From Kumtagia sp052180275 (GTDB lineage Bacteria; Pseudomonadota; Alphaproteobacteria; Rhizobiales; Rhizobiaceae), in the NCBI RefSeq assembly GCF_052180275.1, contig NZ_CP197465.1, positions 1,922,001 to 1,986,000 of the forward strand: 64,000 bases of DNA. The letters are read 5' to 3'. The translations under genes were made by a program, and so were the position numbers. Under the pieces are notes generated by a model. It had not been told where the DNA came from, did not search any database, and saw only the letters and a list, made by a program, of their open reading frames with translations. Shown in pieces: positions 1-8,062 of this stretch (position 1 is its first letter; each line of letters begins with the position of its first letter).

Positions 1-374
1 AATACGCCATCCACCCGGTCGCCGGCCGCATGCCCGGCCACATGAACGTGCTGCTGGCCGAAGCCAACGTGCCCTATGACGAGGTGTTCGAGCTGGAGGA
101 CATCAACTCCGAGTTCGCGCAGGCCGACGTCGCCTATGTCATCGGCGCCAACGACGTGACCAACCCGTCGGCGCGCGACGACAAGTCGTCGCCGATCTAC
201 GGCATGCCGATCCTCGACGTCGACAAGGCGCGCACCTGCCTGTTCGTCAAGCGTTCGCTCGGCTCGGGTTATGCCGGCATCGACAACACGCTGTTCTACA
301 AGGACGGCACCATGATGCTGCTTGGCGACGCCAAGAAGATGACCGAGGAAATCGTCAAGGCGATGGATCACTGA
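1..374 (+). CDS. pntB: NAD(P) transhydrogenase subunit beta, C-terminal part
   Basis: This is the end of PntB, the membrane subunit of the proton-translocating transhydrogenase that moves hydride between NADH and NADP+. The open frame enters from the left edge (first full codon at base 3) and gives about 123 residues. They match the NADP(H)-binding domain III: the fingerprint GANDVTNPSARDD, then GMPILDVDKA, FVKRSLGSGYAGIDN and LLGDAKKMTEEIVKA at the very C terminus. The transmembrane part lies outside the window. A pntA gene upstream is expected but cannot be seen. Confidence 0.93.
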   Translation, partial: YAIHPVAGRMPGHMNVLLAEANVPYDEVFELEDINSEFAQADVAYVIGANDVTNPSARDDKSSPIYGMPILDVDKARTCLFVKRSLGSGYAGIDNTLFYKDGTMMLLGDAKKMTEEIVKAMDH

Positions 375-856
375 GATTGATACGCCCAGCAAGGCGATGA
401 AGCGGGAAGGGCTCCAGCCACTCCAAGCCTGTTCATTCCAACGCGGCGCAGTCTGTCTTTGCGGCTAAGATACCCTTCCTCGGCCGAAGCGGCCCTCGGC
501 TGCGATCGTCACAGCCGCATGGTCATGACGATTTCCCACCAGCTGCTGGCGGGCGTTACGCTTGCCGTGGTCGAGCGGGGGTTGCGCGACATTGGCGGCG
601 ATAGGTGGGTGTAGCGAAAGATTCTCAATCGCTACCTCGTGTGGCACCCGGTTTACCATCTGGTGGGAGTAGAAGGGCACGGGCCCTTGACACCTATACC
701 GCACCGCCTTCTGGTCTGGCGCAGCTTTCCGGGGAACCGCCGGATCCGGAATTGTACCTTAGGCAGACCGCTCTGCGGACAACGCCGACAGCCGGATTCG
801 GCTTGCGCAAGCCGGAGTCCGTTGTGCTCAAGGGTCAAGTGCGACAGGTACGTTCA
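375..856. other. Non-coding gap between pntB and gspE
   Basis: About 480 bases without a convincing gene. The gspE reading frame stays open upstream to about position 605, but that extension (residues such as PSGGSRRARALD) does not look like a conserved GspE N terminus. I saw no strong rho-independent terminator and no RNA gene. Confidence 0.5.
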
Positions 857-2542
857 ATGAACCCAAAGCTTACAGACTTGCACCCACTCTTGTCGTCCAT
901 GGCCGATGCCGGACTGGCGAGCCGCGACGCTACGCGGGGCCTTTTCGGTGAGAGCACGGCCTCGCGAGCCTCCGACCTACATCGGCTGATCGAAGCGCAG
1001 ATCGTCGATGCCGACGCCCTCGCAAGCTTCCTGTCGTCCTATTATGGCGTGCGGCTTCTCGACCGGCAGCAGCTCGCAGACTACACGCCCGTCGCGCAGA
1101 ACCTCTCGAGCCGATTTCTCGTCGAGAACTGGATCGCGCCGCTCACGGCGCCGGACGGACGTGCCGTCATCGGCGTCCTCCACCCCGGAGACGCAGACCC
1201 GATAGAGGCGCTGCGATCCGTCCTCGACGTCGACGCCGAAGTCTGTGTGGTTCCCGCACCCGATCTTGAATCCTGTCTGGAGCGCATTTCAGGTAACCAG
1301 GATGTTGCTCAGGTCACGGGCCAAGGAGCAACCTCCGAAGCGGCTATCACAAGCCTCCGGGATCTCGCGAGCGGAGCGCCGGTCGTGGTTGCCGTCGATG
1401 ATATCTTCAGGCGTGCGCTCGACCTGAGGGCAACCGACATCCACCTCGAACCGATGCGCGGACGGCTCGTGATGCGTTTCCGCATCGACGGCGTCTTGCG
1501 GATCATGCCTTCGCCGCCGCATGAAATGGGCGATGCGATCGTCTCGCGCATCAAGGTTCTCGCCGGCCTCGACATCACCGAGCGCCGCAAGCCTCAGGAT
1601 GGTGCGATGCGCCTTCCCATCGGCGACCGCGAAGTCGAACTGCGCGTCGCCACCCTCTCATCCATCCATGGCGAGACCGTCGTCATGCGCATCCTGCACC
1701 GCGACAGCGTCCTGCTGGATTTCGCGGGCGTGGGCCTGGACGAGCAAGAACGGCAGACGCTGAACCGTCTACTTGAGCACACCCATGGAATGATCGCCGT
1801 CGCCGGCCCGACCGGCAGCGGCAAAACGACGACGCTCGCCGCCGCGCTTTCAAAGCTCAACGATCCGAGCCGCAAGATCGTGACCATCGAGGATCCCGTC
1901 GAGTACCAGATCCCCGGCATCGTGCAGTCGCAAATCAACTCGGCGATCGGCATCACCTTCTCGTCCGCGATCCGAACGTTCGTGCGTCAGGATCCCGACG
2001 TGATCCTGGTCGGCGAGATACGCGATGGTGAGACGGCGCGGGCCGCCGTCCAGGCAGCGCTCACCGGACACCTCGTACTCACCACCGTCCACGCGAACAC
2101 CGCGGCAGCGGCCTTCACGCGTATGCGCGACCTGGGTGTCGAGACCTATCTGCTGGTCGGCGCCGTGCGCGGCATCATCTCCCAGCGCCTGTTGCGGCGG
2201 CTGTGCGATCACTGCAAGCAGGCAGGAATTCTTTCGACCGAGACTTTCTCCTCCGACACGCGCTACGAGGCCGTCGGGTTCTCGCCAGGCCAGAAAGTGT
2301 TCAACGCGGTGGGTTGCGGCCGTTGCAACGGCACAGGGTATCGAGGCCGCATCGCGGTGTTCGAGATCCTTGTCCTCGACGAGGCGATCACGGAACTCGC
2401 TTCACAGGGGGCAGACCACTCCAGGATCGAAGCGCTCGCGCTGGAGCGAGGTATGAGCACGATGGCGCATGACGGTGCCAAGAAGGCAGGGCAAGGTCTC
2501 ACCTCGCCGGCGGAGGTGCTCAGGGTCACCGGGTTTCGCTGA
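857..2542 (+). CDS. gspE: Type II secretion system ATPase GspE
   Basis: Cytoplasmic hexameric ATPase that powers pseudopilus assembly in type II secretion. From ATG 857 it is 561 aa, a usual length for GspE. It has an N-terminal N1E-like region (about residues 1-130), Walker A GPTGSGKTTT near residue 317, an Asp box, Walker B DVILVGEIRD near 380, a His box (TTVHANTA), and a CxxC...CxxC zinc knuckle (CDHC near 449, CGRC near 487) typical of GspE/PilB. The frame is open back to 605, but the Met at 857 fits the family start better. The neighbouring T2SS genes expected here are missing; gspD, a prepilin peptidase and gspK lie 7 kb downstream on the same strand. PilB is the alternative, but the secretin nearby supports T2SS. 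Confidence 0.9.
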   Translation: MNPKLTDLHPLLSSMADAGLASRDATRGLFGESTASRASDLHRLIEAQIVDADALASFLSSYYGVRLLDRQQLADYTPVAQNLSSRFLVENWIAPLTAPDGRAVIGVLHPGDADPIEALRSVLDVDAEVCVVPAPDLESCLERISGNQDVAQVTGQGATSEAAITSLRDLASGAPVVVAVDDIFRRALDLRATDIHLEPMRGRLVMRFRIDGVLRIMPSPPHEMGDAIVSRIKVLAGLDITERRKPQDGAMRLPIGDREVELRVATLSSIHGETVVMRILHRDSVLLDFAGVGLDEQERQTLNRLLEHTHGMIAVAGPTGSGKTTTLAAALSKLNDPSRKIVTIEDPVEYQIPGIVQSQINSAIGITFSSAIRTFVRQDPDVILVGEIRDGETARAAVQAALTGHLVLTTVHANTAAAAFTRMRDLGVETYLLVGAVRGIISQRLLRRLCDHCKQAGILSTETFSSDTRYEAVGFSPGQKVFNAVGCGRCNGTGYRGRIAVFEILVLDEAITELASQGADHSRIEALALERGMSTMAHDGAKKAGQGLTSPAEVLRVTGFR

Positions 2543-2618
2543 GCGCACCCATCCACGGACGCACTTGCCTCTGACCTGCGACTGGCAGTTGGAATCTCCG
2601 CTCAGGACTTGGCCACTA

Positions 2619-3344
2619 TTACCCGCCTTCATCGCCTTGATAGGGCTCGATGCTTTCGCCCTCCAAAAGATAGCCCGAGGCAACCTCGCTTGAACCATCT
2701 ACGAAGGCGAGGTCTTTCTTTTCAGACTGCACGCGCATCGTGCCGATTATCATGACGCCTTCGAACAGACTCGTGGCCGCGAATGGAGTGGAGGATTTCA
2801 AGTATATCACCTGGTTCGGCGGCGGTGGCGGCTCATGGATGCATGCACCGAAATAGGGGACAAGCAGGAACTCGGTCGTGCCGGCCGGGTCGAAATCCAG
2901 CGGCAGCAGATAGCCGGCAATGGCGACCCGCTGGCCGTCATACTTCGTCTCGGTAAGCGTTCCACGCCTCTCGGTCTCTCCAGCCCACGCTGCGTATTGT
3001 TCGTAGAGCTGATCAAGATCGACGCCCTGCTTTGCGAGTTTCTCCCGGTCGGCGTCGACCCTTTTCTTGGCTTGCTCGCGCTGAAGGGCAAACTCTTCGC
3101 TGATCTCGCCCGACGGATGACCTTTCCAGTACAGGACACTCCTCAACGCCTCCTGCTGCTCGAGAGGGAGTTCATTCGGTGAAAATGCCAGCGGCCCTGC
3201 CGGCGGGATCAGCATCTCCCATTTCAGCCGGGTGGCGCCTTCACTGAATGCCGCACCGCAGCCAAGGCCCAGGACAGCCAGAATGAGAGCTATGCCACGG
3301 AGCATCGATCTCGCGTTGCCGAAGATGAATCTGGAAGTCATCAT
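2619..3344 (-). CDS. DUF3299 periplasmic protein of a Zrg-like zinc system
   Basis: A 241-aa exported protein with an N-terminal hydrophobic segment (about residues 15-33). It carries the DUF3299 signature: GYLLPLDFD, then EFLLVPYFGACIHEPPPPPNQ, where the Cys-His pair and polyproline are characteristic. DUF3299 proteins often accompany an ABC ATPase, an FtsX-like permease and a DUF2796 protein, as in the zinc-regulated zrg operon of Vibrio. The same four genes are in order here. The ATG overlaps the permease stop (ATGA at 3344-3341), so this is the last gene of a translationally coupled operon. Its biochemical role is unknown. Confidence 0.8.
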   Translation of the reverse strand: MMTSRFIFGNARSMLRGIALILAVLGLGCGAAFSEGATRLKWEMLIPPAGPLAFSPNELPLEQQEALRSVLYWKGHPSGEISEEFALQREQAKKRVDADREKLAKQGVDLDQLYEQYAAWAGETERRGTLTETKYDGQRVAIAGYLLPLDFDPAGTTEFLLVPYFGACIHEPPPPPNQVIYLKSSTPFAATSLFEGVMIIGTMRVQSEKKDLAFVDGSSEVASGYLLEGESIEPYQGDEGG

Positions 3345-4597
3345 GTTCTCACCATCATGCCGTCTGCAAGCGACATCCTGTAAGCGCGATAGGCAGGCAG
3401 GAAACCGGCGGCCATTCCACCGATCAATATTGCAAACAGCAACAGGGCATCGGTCGTGGATGGAGGCTGGATGCCGATGTCGATGCCGAACTGTCTGTCA
3501 ACAAGCGGGCGGGCTGCCATCAGGACCGCATAGAGCGCGGCCGTACCGATCGCGATTCCCGCCACGGTCAGGAGTGTCGCCTCTCCGACAAGAAGACCTG
3601 CAACCGTGCGGGGTCCCGCCCCCAGCGACCGCAGTATCGCGATCTCACGGCGTCGTTCGTTAAGCGTCGACAGGATCATCGCCGACAGACCGAGCATCGA
3701 AGTCACCACGACCATCGCGGAGACGCCAAACAATGCGGTCTCGGCGGTGGCGACCAGTCCCCACATCTCCTGCAAGGCGACACCCGGCAGCACAGCCGAA
3801 AGAGGCTCGGCCCTGTACTCGTTCACAGATCGCTGGAACCCGATGACCTGCAGGCGCGACTTCAAACCGATGATGGCCGCGGTTATCGCCTTCGGAGAAA
3901 GCGTCATCTGTCGCAGACGGTCGGCAGGCGTAACCTGTCCCGGGATCCGTGAACCGGATCGCCAGTCGACATGAATGGCCTCGATGGCCTTGAGACTGAC
4001 ATGGAGCGATTTGTCCACAGGCGTGCCGGTCCGCGCCAGAATACCGGAGACGCGAAACGGGAGATCGTCGTGCTGCGACCCGAGGGAGCCCATGCCGTGC
4101 GCCACGGTGATCTTGTCGCCGATATCATAGCCAAGCCGGGTCGCAACCTCCGAGCCGAGGACGACATCGAACAGGTCATTGAAGGGGGTGCCCACAGCAA
4201 ACGTTAGGGTCCGGCCGCCGCGATACCGGAAGTGCTCGAAATAATCCGGCGTGGTCCCGATGACACGAAAGTCGCGATGGCTGTCGCCAAGGGAAAGCGG
4301 AATTGCCCAGGCTACCTCCGGGCGCGAAACATTGTCTTTATAGCTGCGCCACGTGACGTTGTTGGTGGCGTTGCCAATGCGGAACACCGAGTAGAGAAGG
4401 AGTTGCATTCCGCCCGACCTGGCACCGATGACCAGGTCCGCGCCCGACACCGTCCCTGCAAAGCTCTCTCGCGCCCCGCTGCGCACCTTTTCGACGCCGA
4501 GCAGGAGCATGACGCTGACGGAGATCGCAAGGATCGTCAGCAACACCGTGATCCAGCGGTTGCGCAGTGATTGCAGGGCCAGGCGCGCGACGATCAT
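3341..4597 (-). CDS. FtsX-like ABC transporter permease
   Basis: About 418 aa, a MacB/FtsX-type permease. It has one transmembrane helix near the N terminus (WITVLLTILAISVSVMLLLG), a large extracytoplasmic domain, and three C-terminal helices (VVVTSMLGLSAMILSTL; LLTVAGIAIGTAALYAVLM; ALLLFAILIGGMAAGF), with the conserved ERRREIAILRSLGA motif between them. The frame is open to 5266, but that stretch lies opposite the ATPase gene in another frame. The real start is the ATG at 4597, overlapping the ATPase stop as ATGA. It should pair with that ATPase as a four-helix transporter of the Zrg type, probably serving zinc. Confidence 0.88.
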   Translation of the reverse strand: MIVARLALQSLRNRWITVLLTILAISVSVMLLLGVEKVRSGARESFAGTVSGADLVIGARSGGMQLLLYSVFRIGNATNNVTWRSYKDNVSRPEVAWAIPLSLGDSHRDFRVIGTTPDYFEHFRYRGGRTLTFAVGTPFNDLFDVVLGSEVATRLGYDIGDKITVAHGMGSLGSQHDDLPFRVSGILARTGTPVDKSLHVSLKAIEAIHVDWRSGSRIPGQVTPADRLRQMTLSPKAITAAIIGLKSRLQVIGFQRSVNEYRAEPLSAVLPGVALQEMWGLVATAETALFGVSAMVVVTSMLGLSAMILSTLNERRREIAILRSLGAGPRTVAGLLVGEATLLTVAGIAIGTAALYAVLMAARPLVDRQFGIDIGIQPPSTTDALLLFAILIGGMAAGFLPAYRAYRMSLADGMMVRT

Positions 4598-5379
4598 CTC
4601 CCGTCGCTTTCGCATTTCGACGTTGCGAGGATGTCGGTGAGTTGGACCACTCTGGTGAAATGTCGCGCCAGGCGCCGATCGTGGCTGACCATGATCAGGG
4701 TCGCCTTCGTGGCGTCGACCTGATTGAGCAGCAGGTCGAGAAAATCCTGCTGCCGGTCCTCGTCGAGAGCCGATGTCGGCTCGTCGGCGACGATAATCTC
4801 GGGTGAGCCGATGAGCGCCCGCGCCGTCGCGACGCGTTGCTGCTGACCAACGCTCAAGGTGGCTGCCGTTTGCTGGCCGATCTCCGCCGGAAGCCCCAGA
4901 GCCGACAGGAGGCGCCGGGCTTCGCTCGCCGCGCCGCCCGCAGCCGTTGTGCGGGCGCGACGTTCCGGTGCGAAACTGAGCGGCAGCAGCACGTTGTCGA
5001 TGACGGTGCCGTAGGGAAGGAGATTGAACATCTGGAAGATGATGCCGAAATGTTCCGCCCGAAACCGGTCGCGTCCGCTGCCGCTCAACTTGTCGAGCCG
5101 TAGACCCAGGATTTCCAGGCTCCCGGCCTGCGCCAGCGCGATGCCGGTCAACAGACCGAGGAGCGTCGACTTTCCGCTGCCGGAAGGGCCAAGCAGCAGG
5201 AGACGCTCGCCGCGAGGCACATCGAATTTGTCGATTGATAGGCCAAAGGCGTCGCGCGCGTTCCACTCGTATTCGACGCCGCGCAAGCGCACGGCGTCTG
5301 ACGCTGCTTCAGCGTTCTTCTCAGTTTTCAAGAGAGGGTGCCTGACGGGACACCTCGGCGGTGGTCTCCCCGTTGGCAT
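4594..5379 (-). CDS. ABC transporter ATPase (LolD/MacB-like)
   Basis: 261 aa with the complete ABC set: Walker A GPSGSGKST (about residue 64), Q-loop IIFQMFNLLP, signature LSVGQQQRVA, Walker B IIVADEPTSALD and switch His in MVSHD. This MacB/LolD group energises FtsX-like permeases, and the permease follows with a 4-base ATGA overlap. The ATG at 5379 overlaps the DUF2796 gene by 59 bases. A TTG at 5331 (LLKTEK...) would start nearer the end of that gene and is a plausible shorter start. It probably drives metal-related transport with the flanking genes. Confidence 0.88.
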   Translation of the reverse strand: MPTGRPPPRCPVRHPLLKTEKNAEAASDAVRLRGVEYEWNARDAFGLSIDKFDVPRGERLLLLGPSGSGKSTLLGLLTGIALAQAGSLEILGLRLDKLSGSGRDRFRAEHFGIIFQMFNLLPYGTVIDNVLLPLSFAPERRARTTAAGGAASEARRLLSALGLPAEIGQQTAATLSVGQQQRVATARALIGSPEIIVADEPTSALDEDRQQDFLDLLLNQVDATKATLIMVSHDRRLARHFTRVVQLTDILATSKCESDGR

Positions 5380-5902
5380 CGATGATTGTTATCCCGAGTT
5401 CTTCGGCGTCGCGAAAGCGTTCGAAAAAGGCAAAGTGGATGAACCTGAGCAGGGATGCATCTGTGCAGGCGAGAGCATAAGTTGCTCGGAACTCTGAGTG
5501 ACCCCCCTCGTGTTCGTCGGTTTCCGCGGTCTTGTCTGCATTCTGCGCAGCCTGAAGGTGCTCGTGCTCTCCCGCGATCAGTTTGACGTCGACAGAGGTG
5601 ACGGTGCAACCTGTGGCCTCAGGCAACACGAACAGCTTCAACGGCTCCTTGAGGTCCGCGAGCGCGGCCTCCACAGTTTTCTTCTGCCTGGCGGTTTCGG
5701 CTTCGTGCTCGAACCCGACAATATCCATGCCAGGAGCGGCGAACTCCATCTGAACATCGTTGGCCTCGACGACGATTGCCAATGTCCCGTGTCCATGGAC
5801 ATGTGGACCAAGCTCTCGACGTTCTTCTTCTGCGTGCGCAGCCGAAACGACAATAAGCATGCCAGCGACAACCAATGTCCCGGCGTAGTGACGCAATCCC
5901 AT
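5321..5902 (-). CDS. zrgA: DUF2796 / ZrgA family histidine-rich periplasmic zinc-binding protein
   Basis: 193 aa with a clear signal peptide ending at AHA (about residue 24). The mature start has the metal-ligand cluster GPHVHGHG typical of DUF2796/ZrgA, and a central His/Glu-rich segment (GEHEHLQAA ... DEHEGGHSEF) could also bind metal. The family is linked to high-affinity zinc uptake as the soluble partner of an ABC transporter, and here it is the first gene of such an operon (DUF2796, ATPase, permease, DUF3299). I saw no clear Zur box in the short gap upstream. The Zrg assignment rests on gene order plus this motif. Confidence 0.8.
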   Translation of the reverse strand: MGLRHYAGTLVVAGMLIVVSAAHAEEERRELGPHVHGHGTLAIVVEANDVQMEFAAPGMDIVGFEHEAETARQKKTVEAALADLKEPLKLFVLPEATGCTVTSVDVKLIAGEHEHLQAAQNADKTAETDEHEGGHSEFRATYALACTDASLLRFIHFAFFERFRDAEELGITIIDANGETTAEVSRQAPSLEN

Positions 5903-5987
5903 CTCTGTCTCTCCAGATCGATATGTTCAGTAGCCGCTATCGACAAGTGTCGGCGCGTAGCGCGACCGCGAGCGGTGGCGCCCGGCG

Positions 5988-6797
5988 CTACACCATCCTG
6001 GACAATTCGGCGCTGATCTGTTTCGCCGTTTGGCGCACCAGCCTTGCGCAGAGCTCGTGGCGCCGCGCGTCGTGCCGATACACGGGCATGCTGATGCTTA
6101 CCGCTCCAACCGGTTCCCGCAACCGATTGAAGATCGGGCTACCGACACAGCGGATGTCCGGCTCGTTCTCCTCGTCATCGAACGCAAACCCTTGCTCGCG
6201 TGTCCGCTTCAGTTCCTCGAACAGCGCTTCGGTTGTCGTGAACGTCTTGGCGGTATGGCGCCTCAAATCCAGGGTCTTGAGGACCTCCAGCAGCCGCTGG
6301 TCCGGCAGGCCAGACAGCCACGCCTTGCCCACGGACGTGGAGTGAAGTTCAACCTGGCCCCCAATACTGGTCTTCATCTGCACCCTGTTGGAGCCTACCA
6401 GCTTGTCGATGTAGACCATCCGGTTGTGGCTGGGCACCGCCAGGTGCACGGCCTCGTCCGTTGCGTCGCGAAGTGATTCCAGAAAGTCCCTTGCGATCGT
6501 CCGCAAGTCGGAGTCCTCCCAGGTCTTGGCAGCGAGCTGGAGGAGGCGTGGCCCCAGGCGAAACGTTCCGGCCTCTACTGAGTGCGTGACGAGTCCCTCC
6601 GCGATGAGCGCCGAAACGAGGCGGTAGACCGTACCGCGGGGGAATGGCGCGCGCTTTGTCAGTTGGGCGATGTCCAGTGTTCCGGGGGCATCCGCGATGA
6701 TCTGCAGCACCGCGACGAACTTCGAGAACGAGGCCGCTCCCTGCACGTGAGTAGGAGCTTTTTCATCGGGTTCGTCCTGGAGGTCACTCAGGCTCAT
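5988..6797 (-). CDS. IclR family transcriptional regulator (locus 1)
   Basis: 269 aa. An N-terminal winged helix (about residues 25-85: SFSKFVAVLQIIADAPGTLD ... RGTVYRLVSALIAEGLV) is followed by the IclR effector domain (LHSTSVGKAWLSGL; GFAFDDEENEPDIRCVGSPI). The start is supported by AAGGAG about 8 bases upstream on the minus strand. It is divergent from the DUF1330/TRAP genes, and a perfect TATGGACA-AGC-TGTCCATA palindrome lies between them. Near copies lie upstream of the iron alcohol dehydrogenase and bicupin genes, so it probably controls the whole catabolic locus and itself. The effector is unknown. Confidence 0.9.
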   Translation of the reverse strand: MSLSDLQDEPDEKAPTHVQGAASFSKFVAVLQIIADAPGTLDIAQLTKRAPFPRGTVYRLVSALIAEGLVTHSVEAGTFRLGPRLLQLAAKTWEDSDLRTIARDFLESLRDATDEAVHLAVPSHNRMVYIDKLVGSNRVQMKTSIGGQVELHSTSVGKAWLSGLPDQRLLEVLKTLDLRRHTAKTFTTTEALFEELKRTREQGFAFDDEENEPDIRCVGSPIFNRLREPVGAVSISMPVYRHDARRHELCARLVRQTAKQISAELSRMV

Positions 6798-6847
6798 GGC
6801 GCATCTCCTTGCGAGCTTGACAACGGAACATCCTGCTACTACAGGTC

Positions 6848-6866
6848 TATGGACAAGCTGTCCATA
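6848..6866. promoter_or_regulatory. Probable IclR operator, site 1
   Basis: A perfect 19-bp palindrome, TATGGACA-AGC-TGTCCATA, in the divergent gap between the IclR gene and the DUF1330 gene. Length and symmetry suit an IclR-family dimer. The same arms recur at 15470-15488 and 17711-17729. Confidence 0.72.
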
Positions 6867-7009
6867 TTGTAGTCAGCGTAGTGCTTTCGGTTCTAGCCGT
6901 ATGATCGAGGAGGATCAACGGCAAACTCATGTGTGCCGAATGTAAACGCATCGGGCCGTCTGTGTCTTCCGCAAGTGGGCGCGGGAGTTTCTGTAGGGAG
7001 AGAAATCAA

Positions 7010-7300
7010 ATGACTAAAAAAGGGTACTGGGTTGCAATGGTCGATATTGCAGACCAGGAGGGCTACAAAGAATACATTGCCTTGAACAAGGCAGCGTTCG
7101 ACAAATACGGGGCGGCCTTTGTTGTTCGCGCGGGAACTAGCCAGGTTATGGAAGGCCCTCACGCGAACCGCCTGGCAGTAATCGAATTCAAAGATTACGA
7201 GACCGCTCTCGCCTGCTACAACTCTCCCGAGTATCAGACGGCGATAAAGGCACGTGAGAAGCATGCCAAAGCGCATCTGGCCGTAGTGGAAGGTATCTGA
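7010..7300 (+). CDS. DUF1330 domain protein
   Basis: A 96-aa single-domain protein of the DUF1330 ferredoxin-like (dimeric alpha+beta barrel) family. It has the family layout GYWVAMVDI ... YGAAFVVRAG ... RLAVIEFKDYETALACYNSPEYQ. AGGGAGAG 7 bases upstream fixes the start at 7010, although the frame is open further back. Such proteins are small homodimers often encoded in catabolic loci; the biochemical activity is unclear. It lies just downstream of IclR operator site 1 and upstream of the TRAP membrane genes, so it is probably induced with them. Confidence 0.85.
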   Translation: MTKKGYWVAMVDIADQEGYKEYIALNKAAFDKYGAAFVVRAGTSQVMEGPHANRLAVIEFKDYETALACYNSPEYQTAIKAREKHAKAHLAVVEGI

Positions 7301-7516
7301 CACCGGAAGCATCGCTTGAGACCCTCCTATCATACTGGTTGGAGGGATCGTTATCCCTTGTTCGCTGTTCGACTGAATGAGCAAGTCAGGCATTCATCAC
7401 GATTGGGTGTTGATACCTGACCAGCATGCTGGAAGCACCCTGCTCGCAATCTCCGGATCCTCGTCAGAGCGCGGCGAAGGTCGTTGCATGCGTGCGCAAC
7501 CCTTTTGGGAGCAGTT

Positions 7517-8062
7517 ATGCCCACCCTGTTAAAGTGGCTTTTCAAGGCTTTCGACGTCTTCGTCGTCGTCGGCATGGCCGTTATCAGCCTCCTAATCTTT
7601 GCAAATGTCGTGCTGCGGTACGGCTTCAGCTCAGGCATTCCGTTTGCCGTTGAAGTCTCCCGTGTGGTCCTCGTCTGGGTCATCTTCATGGGATCCGTGG
7701 TGGCCCTGGCCAAGGGTGCGCATCTCGGCGTCGAGTCGGTGGTCATCCGGTTGCCTCCAAAGGCGCGCTTCGTCTGCTTTCTTGTTTCATACGGCCTGAT
7801 GCTTTGGTGCTGTTGGCTCCTGGCTGAGGGCAGCTGGTCGCTCACCCTGATCGAGTGGGGCAACGTCCAGGCACTGTCGGGAATTCCCGTCGGCGCCATC
7901 TACGCCGCGGGGTTCGCCGCTGCCATCCTTATGGCTCTGGTTCTCCTTCTTGATCTGTGGCGCTCGCTGCGCGGCATCCTGCCCGCCCCCTGGTCGGGAG
8001 TGGAGCATGTTGAGCCGCTACCGGTCGTGCCCCCTGCGCTTATTTCGGAGAAAACACCGTGA
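7517..8062 (+). CDS. dctQ: TRAP transporter small membrane subunit (DctQ)
   Basis: 181 aa with four predicted transmembrane helices (about residues 10-30, 45-65, 83-105 and 123-145) and the DctQ sequence RYGFSSGIPFAVEVSRVVLVW. The ATG at 7517 (MPTLLKWLFKAF) follows GGGAGCAG; an ATG at 7484 is a less likely start. Tripartite TRAP carriers import organic acids using an ion gradient. The DctM gene follows with a 4-base GTGA overlap. No binding protein gene adjoins; one lies about 10 kb downstream at 19087. Confidence 0.9.
   Translation: MPTLLKWLFKAFDVFVVVGMAVISLLIFANVVLRYGFSSGIPFAVEVSRVVLVWVIFMGSVVALAKGAHLGVESVVIRLPPKARFVCFLVSYGLMLWCCWLLAEGSWSLTLIEWGNVQALSGIPVGAIYAAGFAAAILMALVLLLDLWRSLRGILPAPWSGVEHVEPLPVVPPALISEKTP

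Noticed and set aside
3341..5266. A 641-aa reading of the FtsX-like permease
   Set aside because: The first about 220 residues lie opposite the frame of the ABC ATPase; the permease starts at ATG 4597 with an ATGA overlap.
7321..7347. CCCTCC...GGAGGG hairpin after the DUF1330 gene as a terminator
   Set aside because: Only a 6-bp stem with a 13-base loop and no T tract; the TRAP genes downstream probably share the transcript.
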